64,000 bases of DNA, taken from positions 76,115 to 140,114 of the forward strand of contig JAUIJE010000018.1 of NCBI GenBank assembly GCA_030431455.1, in the 5' to 3' direction. Positions within the stretch are counted from its first letter, which is position 1. Each line of letters starts with the position of its first letter. The stretch comes from a bacterium (GTDB lineage: Bacteria > Myxococcota > UBA727 > JAUIJE01). Made by a program: the position numbers and the translations under genes. This document shows positions 19,856 to 28,676 of the stretch, one piece after another. The notes beneath the pieces were generated by a model. It searched no databases, was not told where the DNA came from, and saw nothing but the letters and a program-made list of their open reading frames with translations.

Positions 19856-22030
19856 GTGTCGGGCATGCCCCTGACTGGTTCTGAGCTGTTCATCAATCGA
19901 GAGTTGTCTTGGCTGGCCTTCAACGAGCGGGTGGTGGCCCAGGCCGATGACCCGTCGCTGCCGCTGTACGAACGGTTGCGCTTTTTTGGCATCGCCGCGG
20001 AGAACCTCGACGAGTTCTTTATGGTCCGGGTCGCGGGCTTGAAGCGCCAGGTGCGCAGCGGGGTGCTCGAAGCCCCCGCCGATGGCTTGCTCCCTGAAGA
20101 ACAGCTCGCCGCGATCAGCGAAAAGGTCGCGGGGCTGCTCGAGGAAGTGGACCGGGTGTGGTTCGAGGGCATCGTGCCGCTGTTGGCCAGCGCCGACGTG
20201 CACCTGCTGTCCCCCCGCGACCTCGACGAGGGGCAGCTGGAGGTCGCGCATGACCGCTTCATGCGCGATGTGTTCCCCGCCTTGACCCCCATCGCCCTGG
20301 ACCCTGGCCACCCCTTTCCCCACCTGCGCAACAAGACGCTCAACGTCGCGCTCCACCTGCGGCGGCGGGGCAAGGGCAAACGCCGCAACCTGCACAACCG
20401 GTTGTACGCGTTGGTGCAGGTGCCCACCGTCCTGACCCGGCTGTTGCGGGTGCCGCACAAAAGCGGCCGGGCCTACGTGATGCTCGAGGACCTCATCGCG
20501 CGGTATGCCCACGAGCTGTTTCCCGGGTTTGTGGCCGAGGAGTCGGCGTGTTTCCGCGTCATCCGCAACTGGGACCTCGAGGTCGACGAGGAGGAGGCCG
20601 AGGACTTGATGCACGCGGTGGAGGCCGAGCTGCGCCGCCGGGACCGGGGCGCGGCGGTGCGGCTGGAGATCGTGGACTCCGCCTCGGCCAACATCGAAAT
20701 GTTGCTGCGTGACGCGCTCGGCCTCGAGGCCGACGACGTGTTTCGCTACAAAAGTCCCCTCGGGCCCCAGGACCTGTCGGTGTTGGCCAAGGAGGACCTG
20801 CGGCGCGAGTTGCGCATCGAGCCGTTCACCCCGGTGACGCCCACCGAGTTTGGCGATGCCGAGTCCACGTTCGACCTGCTGCGCGAACAGGACGTGTTGT
20901 TGCACCACCCCTACGACTCGTTCGAGCCGGTGGTGCGCTTCATCGAGGAGGCGGCCGAGGACCCGCGGGTGCTCGCGATCAAACAGACCTTCTACCGGAC
21001 CAGCGGCGACAGCCCTTTTGTGCGGGCCCTGTCCCGGGCGGCGGAAAACGGCAAACAGGTGGCCGCCCTCGTCGAGATCAAAGCGCGCTTCGACGAGCAG
21101 AACAACATCGAGTGGGCCCGCCGCCTCGAGGAGAGCGGCGTACACGTGGTGTACGGACTGGTCGGGCTCAAGACCCACTGCAAGGCCGCGCTGGTGGTGC
21201 GCCGCGAGGACCAAGGCATCCGCAGCTATGTGCATTTGGGCACCGGCAACTACAACCCCCAGACCGCGCGGGGGTACACCGACCTCTCGTTCATGACCGC
21301 GCGGGAACCCTTCGCCGAGGACGTGGCCGCGTTGTTCAACATGCTCACCGGCCTGTCCGACGCCCCCACCTGGCGGCGGCTGTCGGTCGCCCCCATCAAC
21401 CTCGAGAGCGAGGTGCTGCGTCACATCGAACGCGAGATTCAGCGCAGCCAGGCGGGGGAGCCCTGCCGCATCCGGGCCAAGATGAACAGCCTCGTCGACC
21501 CGGTGGCGATCCGGGCCCTGTACCGGGCGAGCCAAGCGGGGGTGCCGGTGGAGCTTTTGGTGCGCGGCATCTGTTGCTTGCGCCCCGGGCTCGCGGGGGT
21601 CTCGGAGAACATCCGGGTGGTGAGCATTGTGGACCGGTTTTTGGAGCATAGCCGGGTGTTCGCGTTTGGCCCGGACGGGCGGGAGACGATCCTCTTGTCG
21701 TCCGCGGACTGGATGCCGCGCAACTTCCGCCGGCGGGTGGAGGCGATGTTCCCCATCGATGACCCCAAGCTCAAGACCCGCATCATGCAAGAGATCTTCG
21801 AGGAGGGGCTCGCCGACAATGAATCTGCGCACGAGCTGAGGGCGGACGGCACCTACAAAAAGGTGCCAAGCGACAAGAAACGACTGCGCTCGCAGTACCG
21901 CTGTATGGACCGGGCCAAACAGGACGATTTGCTCGCCGCGGAGAGCCTGGCCCTGACCCCGGTGCGCAAACCCCACCGGCGCAACCGCGACCGGACCAAG
22001 CCCAAGAAGAAGAAGCCGTCGCGCAAATGA
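19856..22030 (+). CDS. ppk1: Polyphosphate kinase Ppk1
   Basis: A 724-aa enzyme that polymerises the gamma-phosphate of ATP into polyphosphate. The N-terminus FINRELSWLAFNERV, the central KQTFYRTSGDSPFV, the autophosphorylated His in GLKTHCKAALVVRRE (near residue 437) and YVHLGTGNYNP are diagnostic. The tail after residue 690 is rich in Lys and Arg. The GTG at 19856 is preferred because AAAGG lies 6 nt upstream; an ATG 9 nt later is possible. The stop overlaps sixA as ATGA. Confidence 0.96.
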   Translation: MSGMPLTGSELFINRELSWLAFNERVVAQADDPSLPLYERLRFFGIAAENLDEFFMVRVAGLKRQVRSGVLEAPADGLLPEEQLAAISEKVAGLLEEVDRVWFEGIVPLLASADVHLLSPRDLDEGQLEVAHDRFMRDVFPALTPIALDPGHPFPHLRNKTLNVALHLRRRGKGKRRNLHNRLYALVQVPTVLTRLLRVPHKSGRAYVMLEDLIARYAHELFPGFVAEESACFRVIRNWDLEVDEEEAEDLMHAVEAELRRRDRGAAVRLEIVDSASANIEMLLRDALGLEADDVFRYKSPLGPQDLSVLAKEDLRRELRIEPFTPVTPTEFGDAESTFDLLREQDVLLHHPYDSFEPVVRFIEEAAEDPRVLAIKQTFYRTSGDSPFVRALSRAAENGKQVAALVEIKARFDEQNNIEWARRLEESGVHVVYGLVGLKTHCKAALVVRREDQGIRSYVHLGTGNYNPQTARGYTDLSFMTAREPFAEDVAALFNMLTGLSDAPTWRRLSVAPINLESEVLRHIEREIQRSQAGEPCRIRAKMNSLVDPVAIRALYRASQAGVPVELLVRGICCLRPGLAGVSENIRVVSIVDRFLEHSRVFAFGPDGRETILLSSADWMPRNFRRRVEAMFPIDDPKLKTRIMQEIFEEGLADNESAHELRADGTYKKVPSDKKRLRSQYRCMDRAKQDDLLAAESLALTPVRKPHRRNRDRTKPKKKKPSRK

Positions 22031-22527
22031 GACTGACCCTTTTTCGGCACGGCATCGCCCAGGATCGCGCCGACCCCGCATGCCCCCCCGACGAAGACCG
22101 GCCGCTCACCGACGAGGGCATCGACAAGACCCGGCGGGCGGCGCGGGGGTTGGTCTGGCTGTGGGGCGACGCGCCCCCGGCCAAAATGGTGCAAAGCCCG
22201 TGGCTCCGCGCGGTCCAGACCGCGGACCTGCTCGACGACGAGCTCGGGGGGCGCTGCCCGCGCACGACCTTTGTCGAGATGCGCCCGTTCGATCCCGCGG
22301 CCGCGGTGCTCGATCACCTGCGCGACCATGACGGGGACGTGGTGTTGGTGGGTCACGCCCCCCACCTCGACGAACTCGCCGCGTTCCTGTGCGGGGCGCG
22401 GCCCCGGGCGTTCCGGTTGAAGAAGGCGGGGGCGGCGCTGTTCGACTTTGTCGACGTGCCCTTGGCCGGGCAAGGCACCCTCGTCGGGGTCTACGCACCC
22501 AAGGCCTTGCGGCGCTTGGGCCCCTAA
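22027..22527 (+). CDS. sixA: SixA-type phosphohistidine phosphatase
   Basis: A 166-aa histidine-phosphatase-fold protein. LFRHGIAQ at residues 5-12 is the RHG motif and VLVGHAPHLDEL supplies the second His. Length and VQSPWLRAVQTADLL match SixA, which dephosphorylates phosphohistidine in proteins. Translational coupling to ppk1 through an ATGA overlap is suggestive, because Ppk1 itself works through a phosphohistidine intermediate (inference). It ends 14 nt before the convergent AsmA-like gene. Confidence 0.9.
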   Translation: MRLTLFRHGIAQDRADPACPPDEDRPLTDEGIDKTRRAARGLVWLWGDAPPAKMVQSPWLRAVQTADLLDDELGGRCPRTTFVEMRPFDPAAAVLDHLRDHDGDVVLVGHAPHLDELAAFLCGARPRAFRLKKAGAALFDFVDVPLAGQGTLVGVYAPKALRRLGP

Positions 22528-22541
22528 AGCCCGCGAACGGG

Positions 22542-25500
22542 TCAGAAGCCCAAGAGCTCTTTGGCCTTTTTCTTGGCTTTTTCCTCGGCCTCTTTGCGCC
22601 TTTTCTCGGCTTCTTTTTTGGCCTTCTCCGCGGCCTTGCGCGCCTTTTCCTCCGCCGCCTTCTTGGCCGCGGCGGCTTTCTTTTTGGCCTCTTCTTCGGC
22701 CCGCTTGCGTTGCTCCTCGGCCGCTTTCTTGGCCGCGTCGGCTTTGGCCTGGGCCTCCGCTTGTGCTTTGGCCGCGGCGTCTTGGGCTTTGGCTTTGGCC
22801 TCATCGGCCGCGGCCTGGCCCCGGTCGATCGCCCCCCGCGCCGCGTCGCGACCGCGGTTGACCACCTCTTGGGCGCCCTCCTGCACCGTGTCTTTGACCT
22901 GCTCGACCGTCTCTTTGACCAATGTGCCTGGGTCCTGGCCGATCAGCGCACCCACCAGGCTCGAGACGTCCACCCCCGTGATCACGGGCTTTTTCCAGGT
23001 GCCCTTGATCTTCATCGGCACCTCGGCCCCTTTGCCCGCGATCGCCCCCCCGAGGGCGGTGCCGAGCACGGTGTCCGACAGCTTGGCCCGGGCGTCGAGG
23101 TCCAGCCGCCCGTCCACGTCGCCCCCACCGGTCAGGTGCAACCGGCCGAACCCGGTGGCGACGTCCACCGGGTCCTGCAGTGTCATTTTGCCCCCGTGGA
23201 ACTTGAGCCGGGCTTGCAGGTCGCGCAGCGCGGTCCCGAGGTCGATGCTGCGCGGGGCGGCCTTTTTCTTTCGTCCCTGGTTGGTCGTCTTCGCGCCCCC
23301 GGCGAAGCCGGTGAAGGTCGCGAACATCTGTTGCGCGCGAAACGCCTGCTCCAGCGGACCTTGCACCGCCCCGAGCACGTCGAGCCCCTCCCAGGCGAGC
23401 GCGTCGGTCTTGATCTCCCAACGCCCGAGCAGGCTCCGGGCCAGGGTCTTCATGCTCAGGCCTTCGCCCTTGAGGTCAATGTCATTGTCAATGCGCCCGG
23501 TGACGCCCCCGTCGGAATCGGTGGCCGCGCGCAAGAGCTGTTCGACCCGGAGCCCGTTGGCCGTGCCCTGGATGTCGTAGCCGAGGCGCGCCCGCCCGAG
23601 GTCGATGCTCGAGCCCGCGGCGGCGACCCGACCGTCGAACACGGTGAGGCCGAGTTGGTCGAACCGCAACACACCTTTGTCGAGGACAAATGACCCCTCG
23701 AGGTCGCGAATGGTCTGGTCGCTGACCACGAGCTTTTGGAGGTCGACCTTGCCGGTGCCGGACAGGCTGCGCACCGTGCGCCGGGCCGCGGGAGACAGGC
23801 CGTCGGGGTTTTCGTCCTGGGCGTCGGTCGCCTTGGCGTCGTCGTCCGAGGCGGGCAGCAGGCGATCGAGGTCGAGGCTTTTGCCTTTGAGGTCGAGGGC
23901 GAACTTGGGTTTGTCGAGGTCGACCAAGGTGCCTTTGAGGGCCACGTCGGTGTGCCGGCCGACCTTGACCGTGGGCAGATCGAACGCGATGTCGAGGGTG
24001 GACAAGTCTTGGGTGTCGCCGACCACGGTGACGTCACCGCGCACGGTGGTGTCGTCGGGGAGTTGGTTGAGGGTGGGCTCGATGGCGCGCACGTCGGCCC
24101 AGCGCAGGGTGGTGTCGGTGAGGGCGACGTCGATGACGGGCGCGTCCAGCCGTCGCACGGTGGCGCGGCCCCGGATGGTGGATTGGCCCGCGCGCAGGGT
24201 GAGGTTCTTGGCGTCGACGAGCAGGCCTTTTTGGTCGTTGGGCGTGCCCTTGATCCGGACCGCGCCCTCGAGCCCGCCCCGGGGGGGCAGCATGCCCGCG
24301 CCGGGGAGGTTGTGGCGCAGGTCGTCAAAGGCGAGCTTGACCTCGCCGAGGTCGATGTCGACGGTGGCGTCGGGTTGGTCGAGCTTGGTCCCGGTGCCCT
24401 TGGCCTCCACCGTGCTGCCCCCGATGCGCAGCACCGCGGCGCGGATGGTGGCGTCGTTTTGTTTTTGCACCACGTCCACATCGAGGGACAGAGGGGTGCC
24501 GCGTTTTTTGTCGAGGACCTTGTCCCCGTTTTCGCCGCGGCTCTGGAGCGCCAGGTCGGTCAAATGGGCATAGCCAGTGAGCGCGGTGGACGCGTCCCCC
24601 GGGAGCACGGAGATCTTCAAATCCGCGTCCCCGTTGGCCCGGAGCCCGTCAAGGTCGACGTCCACGCCGGACAACGCGGCCACGACATTGGCCCGTTGGC
24701 GCCCGGACTCGTTCTTGGCGTCCACGTTCAGCGCGAAGGTGCCGTCCACTTTGCGCTGCTTTTTCAGCGCTTGGTCGACGAGCGGAGACAGCGCGCGCAG
24801 GCTCTTCAGCGCCACCTGGTTGGTGCGGACATCGGCCTCTACCGGGCCGTTGCCCTTTCGGGGGAGGGCAAAGCTGCCCTTGGCCTGCACCGGGCCGAGC
24901 GCCACCGTGGCCGCGGGCACGCGAAGCCACGCGTCGTCGAACGTGCCCTTCACGTCGATGCGCAGCGGGGTCCCCGCGGGCTTGTCGAAGGCGTCGCCGT
25001 AGCCGAGGCGGGCATCGTCCCCCTCGAACGTGAGCTTCACCGTCTTGCCGTCGCTCTGTAGCGTCGCGGCCAGGGGCCCGTCGGCGACGAGCTCGGGCGG
25101 CAGCACCACCGTGTCGGGGGGGAGCACGGCCAGCGCGGCGCCCAGGCTCTTGACCTTGGCGTTGAAGTCCGCCCGGTCGAGCTGGGCCAGGGACGTGCCT
25201 TTGGCGTGAATGCCCCCCGTGACCTGCACGCCGGCGATGTCCACCGCGAGACCGGACAGGTCGTAGCGCGGCGCGCGCTGGTCGATGTCGACGGTGAACG
25301 CCACCGAGCCACTGGTGGCCTGCCCCCGGCGCGTGCCCTCGGCCAAGACCAAGCCATCGGTGGCCGCGCGCCCTTCGCCCTTGATCACCGCGCCCTGTTC
25401 GCGGACGGTGCCATCGACAAACAATGTGAATGTACCGTCCCGGGGCCCGAGCACATCGGGGGGCACCAGGGTGGCCCACCGCGCAAACGGGAACGCCTTG

Positions 25501-26228
25501 ATCTCGGCCCGGGCGGTGATGTCCGGCAACGGCTCCAGGGGCGAGTCTTTGCGCAGCTCGCCCCACACCAGCTGGGCGTTCACCGGGGTCTTCTGCGTCC
25601 CGTCGTCGAGGACCGCGTCGAGCTTGATCTCGAGATGTTCGCCAAACGCGACGTTGTTGAGCACGAGGCTGAGGGGGGCGATCCGCAGGGTGCGCTGTTT
25701 GACTTGGTCCTCGATCACCACCTCGGCGTCGACGATCGCGGCCCGGTCGAGGTCGAGCGCGTCCACCAGGCTGGCCTCGTCCTCTTGCGGCTCGACGGTG
25801 GGGCCGGCGGCGAGGTGGTCCAAGATCTCGTCGAAGTCCCAGCTCCCGTCCGGCCGTCGGGTGGCGTTGATCGCGACCTGCTCGAGTTCGAAATGGGTCA
25901 CGTGCATGCGCCGGCCGAAGGACAGCAGCGCCTCGATCCAGCTCATGCGCAAGACCATGCGGCCGACCCGGGCTTGGGGCGCGGCCGTGCACGTGGCGTC
26001 GCGGCACAGCACAATGTCGCTGATCTCGGCGCGCAACGTGGGCCACAGCCGGCTCTTCACCGGGCCGAGCTTCACCGGCCGGCCCAGGGTCTCGGAGACC
26101 AGGGCCGCGATGTCGTCCTTGTGGGCGTTCACCACTTTGTCGGGGTCGACCAGGAGCAGCACCCCCGCGATCAGCCCGACCAGCGCCAACAACCCAATGC
26201 CCACGATGCGCAGCGTTTTTCGGATCAT
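22542..26228 (-). CDS. Giant AsmA-like protein with charged helical tail
   Basis: A 1228-aa envelope protein. An N-terminal membrane anchor (IVGIGLLALVGLIAGVLLLV) is followed by the AsmA signature region (LGRPVKLGPVKSRLWPTLRAEISDI) and long stretches of repeating beta-strand character typical of AsmA/TamB-like lipid-transfer proteins. Near 1000-1080 is a second conserved-looking block (LKFHGGKMTLQDPVDV, GKGAEVPMKIKGTWKKP). The last 110 residues are almost entirely Ala, Lys, Glu, Arg and Gln, predicting one long helix or coiled coil. The ATG before IRKTLRIVG was chosen so the anchor is near the N-terminus. Confidence 0.83.
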   Translation of the reverse strand: MIRKTLRIVGIGLLALVGLIAGVLLLVDPDKVVNAHKDDIAALVSETLGRPVKLGPVKSRLWPTLRAEISDIVLCRDATCTAAPQARVGRMVLRMSWIEALLSFGRRMHVTHFELEQVAINATRRPDGSWDFDEILDHLAAGPTVEPQEDEASLVDALDLDRAAIVDAEVVIEDQVKQRTLRIAPLSLVLNNVAFGEHLEIKLDAVLDDGTQKTPVNAQLVWGELRKDSPLEPLPDITARAEIKAFPFARWATLVPPDVLGPRDGTFTLFVDGTVREQGAVIKGEGRAATDGLVLAEGTRRGQATSGSVAFTVDIDQRAPRYDLSGLAVDIAGVQVTGGIHAKGTSLAQLDRADFNAKVKSLGAALAVLPPDTVVLPPELVADGPLAATLQSDGKTVKLTFEGDDARLGYGDAFDKPAGTPLRIDVKGTFDDAWLRVPAATVALGPVQAKGSFALPRKGNGPVEADVRTNQVALKSLRALSPLVDQALKKQRKVDGTFALNVDAKNESGRQRANVVAALSGVDVDLDGLRANGDADLKISVLPGDASTALTGYAHLTDLALQSRGENGDKVLDKKRGTPLSLDVDVVQKQNDATIRAAVLRIGGSTVEAKGTGTKLDQPDATVDIDLGEVKLAFDDLRHNLPGAGMLPPRGGLEGAVRIKGTPNDQKGLLVDAKNLTLRAGQSTIRGRATVRRLDAPVIDVALTDTTLRWADVRAIEPTLNQLPDDTTVRGDVTVVGDTQDLSTLDIAFDLPTVKVGRHTDVALKGTLVDLDKPKFALDLKGKSLDLDRLLPASDDDAKATDAQDENPDGLSPAARRTVRSLSGTGKVDLQKLVVSDQTIRDLEGSFVLDKGVLRFDQLGLTVFDGRVAAAGSSIDLGRARLGYDIQGTANGLRVEQLLRAATDSDGGVTGRIDNDIDLKGEGLSMKTLARSLLGRWEIKTDALAWEGLDVLGAVQGPLEQAFRAQQMFATFTGFAGGAKTTNQGRKKKAAPRSIDLGTALRDLQARLKFHGGKMTLQDPVDVATGFGRLHLTGGGDVDGRLDLDARAKLSDTVLGTALGGAIAGKGAEVPMKIKGTWKKPVITGVDVSSLVGALIGQDPGTLVKETVEQVKDTVQEGAQEVVNRGRDAARGAIDRGQAAADEAKAKAQDAAAKAQAEAQAKADAAKKAAEEQRKRAEEEAKKKAAAAKKAAEEKARKAAEKAKKEAEKRRKEAEEKAKKKAKELLGF

Positions 26229-26310
26229 GGTGTAGACCTGTATCGCACCCCACCGGCCCTGTCTTTCCAGCTCGCGCGGCCCGGCGGGCCGGAGTTGGTA
26301 CACTCAAGGC

Positions 26311-27015
26311 ATGTCCCGCATCAACTCAGGCGGCGTCAGCACGCGGAACCCGTTCGGGCCGAGCTGGGGCTCGTCGGTCCGCACCGGCAAAGGCGAGCCG
26401 GCCTCGGTGGGCGAGCAGGTCCAGCAGAACTTGTTCGGCAAAAAAAAGCCGCCCCTCGTCGACAGCGACGACGCGGACATCGCGGCCCAGATGGCGCGCC
26501 TGCACGCCTTCCGCAAACGCCTGGCCCGGCTCGCGGGCGACGCCGAGGACGACTACGACCTGGTGCTCGCCGAGGGCACGATCGCGATGATCGACGACAA
26601 GGGCCTGATCTACGTCGGGCGCCGGTTCTTGCTCGACCACATGGACCACCTCGACGTGCTCGTCGGCGTGCTCGCCCACGAGATCGGCCACCGCCCCCGC
26701 CGGTGGAACGAGTACAAGGCCGAGGCGCCGCGAAGCAAAGAAGAGGCCGAGAAGCTCTGTCGCCTGGAAGAGACCCGGGCGGACTACTTCGCGGGCAAGG
26801 CGCTGGCCGAGCTCAAGCTCCAGGTCGAACCTCTGATCGCGTTTCTGACCGCGGTGCAGGTCCAGCCCCACCCCGAGTACTTCTCGGCCGCGCTGCGCGC
26901 CGAGGTGCTGCGCGAGGGGTTCACCGACGGGCGCCGGCGGGCCAACAACCGCAAGAAGTTTTTTCCCGAGCTGGACCGGATGCGCGGCGCGGGCGGGGAC
27001 CTCGGCACCGGGTAG
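26311..27015 (+). CDS. Soluble M48-like zinc metallopeptidase
   Basis: A 234-aa protein without signal peptide or membrane segment. LVGVLAHEIGHRPRRW near residue 118 holds the HEXXH zinc motif, and EETRADYFAGKAL about 35 residues later supplies the third ligand in the ExxxD form seen in M48-like peptidases. The preceding text (IAMIDDKGLIYVGRRFLLDH) also fits that group. It is divergent from the AsmA-like gene with 82 nt between starts. Substrate unknown; it could assist envelope quality control, by analogy only. Confidence 0.75.
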   Translation: MSRINSGGVSTRNPFGPSWGSSVRTGKGEPASVGEQVQQNLFGKKKPPLVDSDDADIAAQMARLHAFRKRLARLAGDAEDDYDLVLAEGTIAMIDDKGLIYVGRRFLLDHMDHLDVLVGVLAHEIGHRPRRWNEYKAEAPRSKEEAEKLCRLEETRADYFAGKALAELKLQVEPLIAFLTAVQVQPHPEYFSAALRAEVLREGFTDGRRRANNRKKFFPELDRMRGAGGDLGTG

Positions 27016-27067
27016 GGCAGAGCGGCCCGCGCCGCATGCTTGTTCTTGAGATGCGCTGAACGGCTGG

Positions 27068-27736
27068 TCACGATTCGGCCGCGTCGTCGTCGACCAAGTG
27101 GCCGTCCTCGTCGCGGGCGCCGTACAGCCAATGGATGTACCACGGGTAGACCTGCCGCATCCCGGTCAGGGGCAGGTCGTCGATCCGGCGGGCGGTGGGG
27201 CGGGCCCGGAGCAACGTCACCGTTTGGTCGGCGAGGTGGGCGCCCACCAGGTCACAACCGTACACGCCCCCGTCGTCGTTGAAGCTGCAGCCGAACAAGC
27301 GGCCGAACATCTCGCGCATCGGGTACACCCCGCAGGCCCCGTCGTCGTCGAGGAGGGGGCAGTCAAAGCGCAGGTCGCGCACGACGGAGAAATGGTCGCG
27401 TTCGCCGGGGGGCGGCGGGCGCAGGCAGGCGTCGATCACCGCCCGGTGCGTGCGGTACGCGGCGAGCCCGCGGTCGATGGCCGCTTCCCGCGCCGCGGCG
27501 CTCCAATGTTGTTGTACGTGGTCCCAGGCCCCCAAAAACTCCAGCGGGGTCAAGAACACCGAGTCCCGGCAACAGGCCGAGCAGCCCCGGTGACAGGGCA
27601 GGTCCAGGCCCGCGGTGTGACGCTGGTTGCGCGCGTCCACGTCGGCGTAGAGCGCGCGCAGCGCGGTCAGCGCCGCGTCGAGGTCGACGTCCGAGAGCGC
27701 GGCGAGGGCGTGCAGGTCCCGGGTCCCGTGGGCCAC
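27068..27736 (-). CDS. YkgJ-type Cys-cluster protein
   Basis: A 222-aa cytoplasmic protein. LPCHRGCSACCRDSVFLTP near residue 47 and RFDCPLLDDDGACGVYPMREMFGRLFGC near 125-150 form the Cys pattern of the YkgJ family, thought to bind zinc or iron-sulfur. The role of the family is not settled. The start is a GTG; the next in-frame candidates would still keep the Cys cluster. It is divergent from the GNAT-like gene (46-bp gap). Confidence 0.78.
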   Translation of the reverse strand: MAHGTRDLHALAALSDVDLDAALTALRALYADVDARNQRHTAGLDLPCHRGCSACCRDSVFLTPLEFLGAWDHVQQHWSAAAREAAIDRGLAAYRTHRAVIDACLRPPPPGERDHFSVVRDLRFDCPLLDDDGACGVYPMREMFGRLFGCSFNDDGGVYGCDLVGAHLADQTVTLLRARPTARRIDDLPLTGMRQVYPWYIHWLYGARDEDGHLVDDDAAES

Positions 27737-27782
27737 GGGACCGAGCGTACGTCACGCCACGCCGTCGTGGTAGCGTGCGGCC

Positions 27783-28358
27783 ATGGCGATTCCCGTGCAC
27801 ATCCCTGAAGTGACCGATCCGACCTTGTGCGAACTCGCGTGGTCGGTGCATGAAGAGCCCGAGATTCGGCGCCAGCTCCGCGTCGACAACATCCACGGGC
27901 CGGGCATGCTCTGGCTCAAGATCAGCGGCAAGCGGGTGGCGACCCACCTCGCCTACCGGGCGGGGGAGACCAAGCCGTTCGGTCTGGTGTTCCTCGACCT
28001 GGCCCACCTGCGGCGGCAGGGCGAGGTCCAGGTGTACATGGGTTTTCTCCCCGAGGTGCGGGGCCAGGGCTTGACCGGCCCGACGCTGTCCATGCTGTTC
28101 GATGTGTGGTTGCTGGGCGGCCGCTGTCCCAAGTTTTGGTGTGCCATCGCGGAGAACAACACCCCCAGCCTCCGCATGGTGCGCGCCCTCGACATCCCCA
28201 AGGTCGACGAGGACCAGGCCCGCGCGTTGGATGGCGAGGGCATGGTCACCACCCACATCCACGAGCTGACCAAAGAGCATTGGGCCAACGTGCGCGCGAC
28301 CCTCGACTGGTTGCCCCCCCTCGAAGAGGCCCTGCACGCCGCGGATCCCTATCCGTGA
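27783..28358 (+). CDS. GNAT-like acetyltransferase-fold protein
   Basis: A 191-aa protein with a probable GNAT fold. LVFLDLAHLRRQGEVQVYMGFLPEVRGQGLTGPTLS resembles the acetyl-CoA binding strand and the R/Q-x-x-G-x-G/A loop (here RGQGLTG), and AENNTPSLRMVRALDI is a typical motif-B region. No partner gene indicates the substrate. It starts at an ATG 46 bp from the divergent YkgJ-type gene. Confidence 0.6.
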   Translation: MAIPVHIPEVTDPTLCELAWSVHEEPEIRRQLRVDNIHGPGMLWLKISGKRVATHLAYRAGETKPFGLVFLDLAHLRRQGEVQVYMGFLPEVRGQGLTGPTLSMLFDVWLLGGRCPKFWCAIAENNTPSLRMVRALDIPKVDEDQARALDGEGMVTTHIHELTKEHWANVRATLDWLPPLEEALHAADPYP

Positions 28359-28399
28359 CCGGCTTTGACCGCGCGCCGGTGTCGCGGCACCATGGGGGG

Positions 28400-28627
28400 A
28401 TGCGGGCGGTGTGTCTTTGGGCGGTGATCGTGTGCGGGGCGTTGCCGGCCTGGGCCCAAAAGCAGCCCGCGGCCCCGCATGTGTTTGCCCCCACCGCGCT
28501 CGAGGGCCAGGCCGCCGGTCCTCGTTTCCGCCAGGCGCCGCGTCCCCCCCGCCCCCACCGGCGGCGGCTGATCGAGACCCGGAAATCGTTCGCGGCCAAA
28601 ATCCACCGAAGCGCGCACCGGCTCTGA
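28400..28627 (+). CDS. Small secreted Arg/Pro-rich protein
   Basis: A 75-aa protein with a clear Sec signal peptide (MRAVCLWAVIVCGALPAWA, cleavage before QKQ). The mature part of about 56 residues is basic, rich in Pro and Arg, with a Lys/Arg/His-rich end. No family recognised. It sits between the GNAT-like and methyltransferase-like genes in the same direction. Confidence 0.5.
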   Translation: MRAVCLWAVIVCGALPAWAQKQPAAPHVFAPTALEGQAAGPRFRQAPRPPRPHRRRLIETRKSFAAKIHRSAHRL

Positions 28628-28676
28628 TCGCGGGGTTTGTCGTCCCCGCCGCCCCGGCGCCGTGGTAGGCAGGGGC

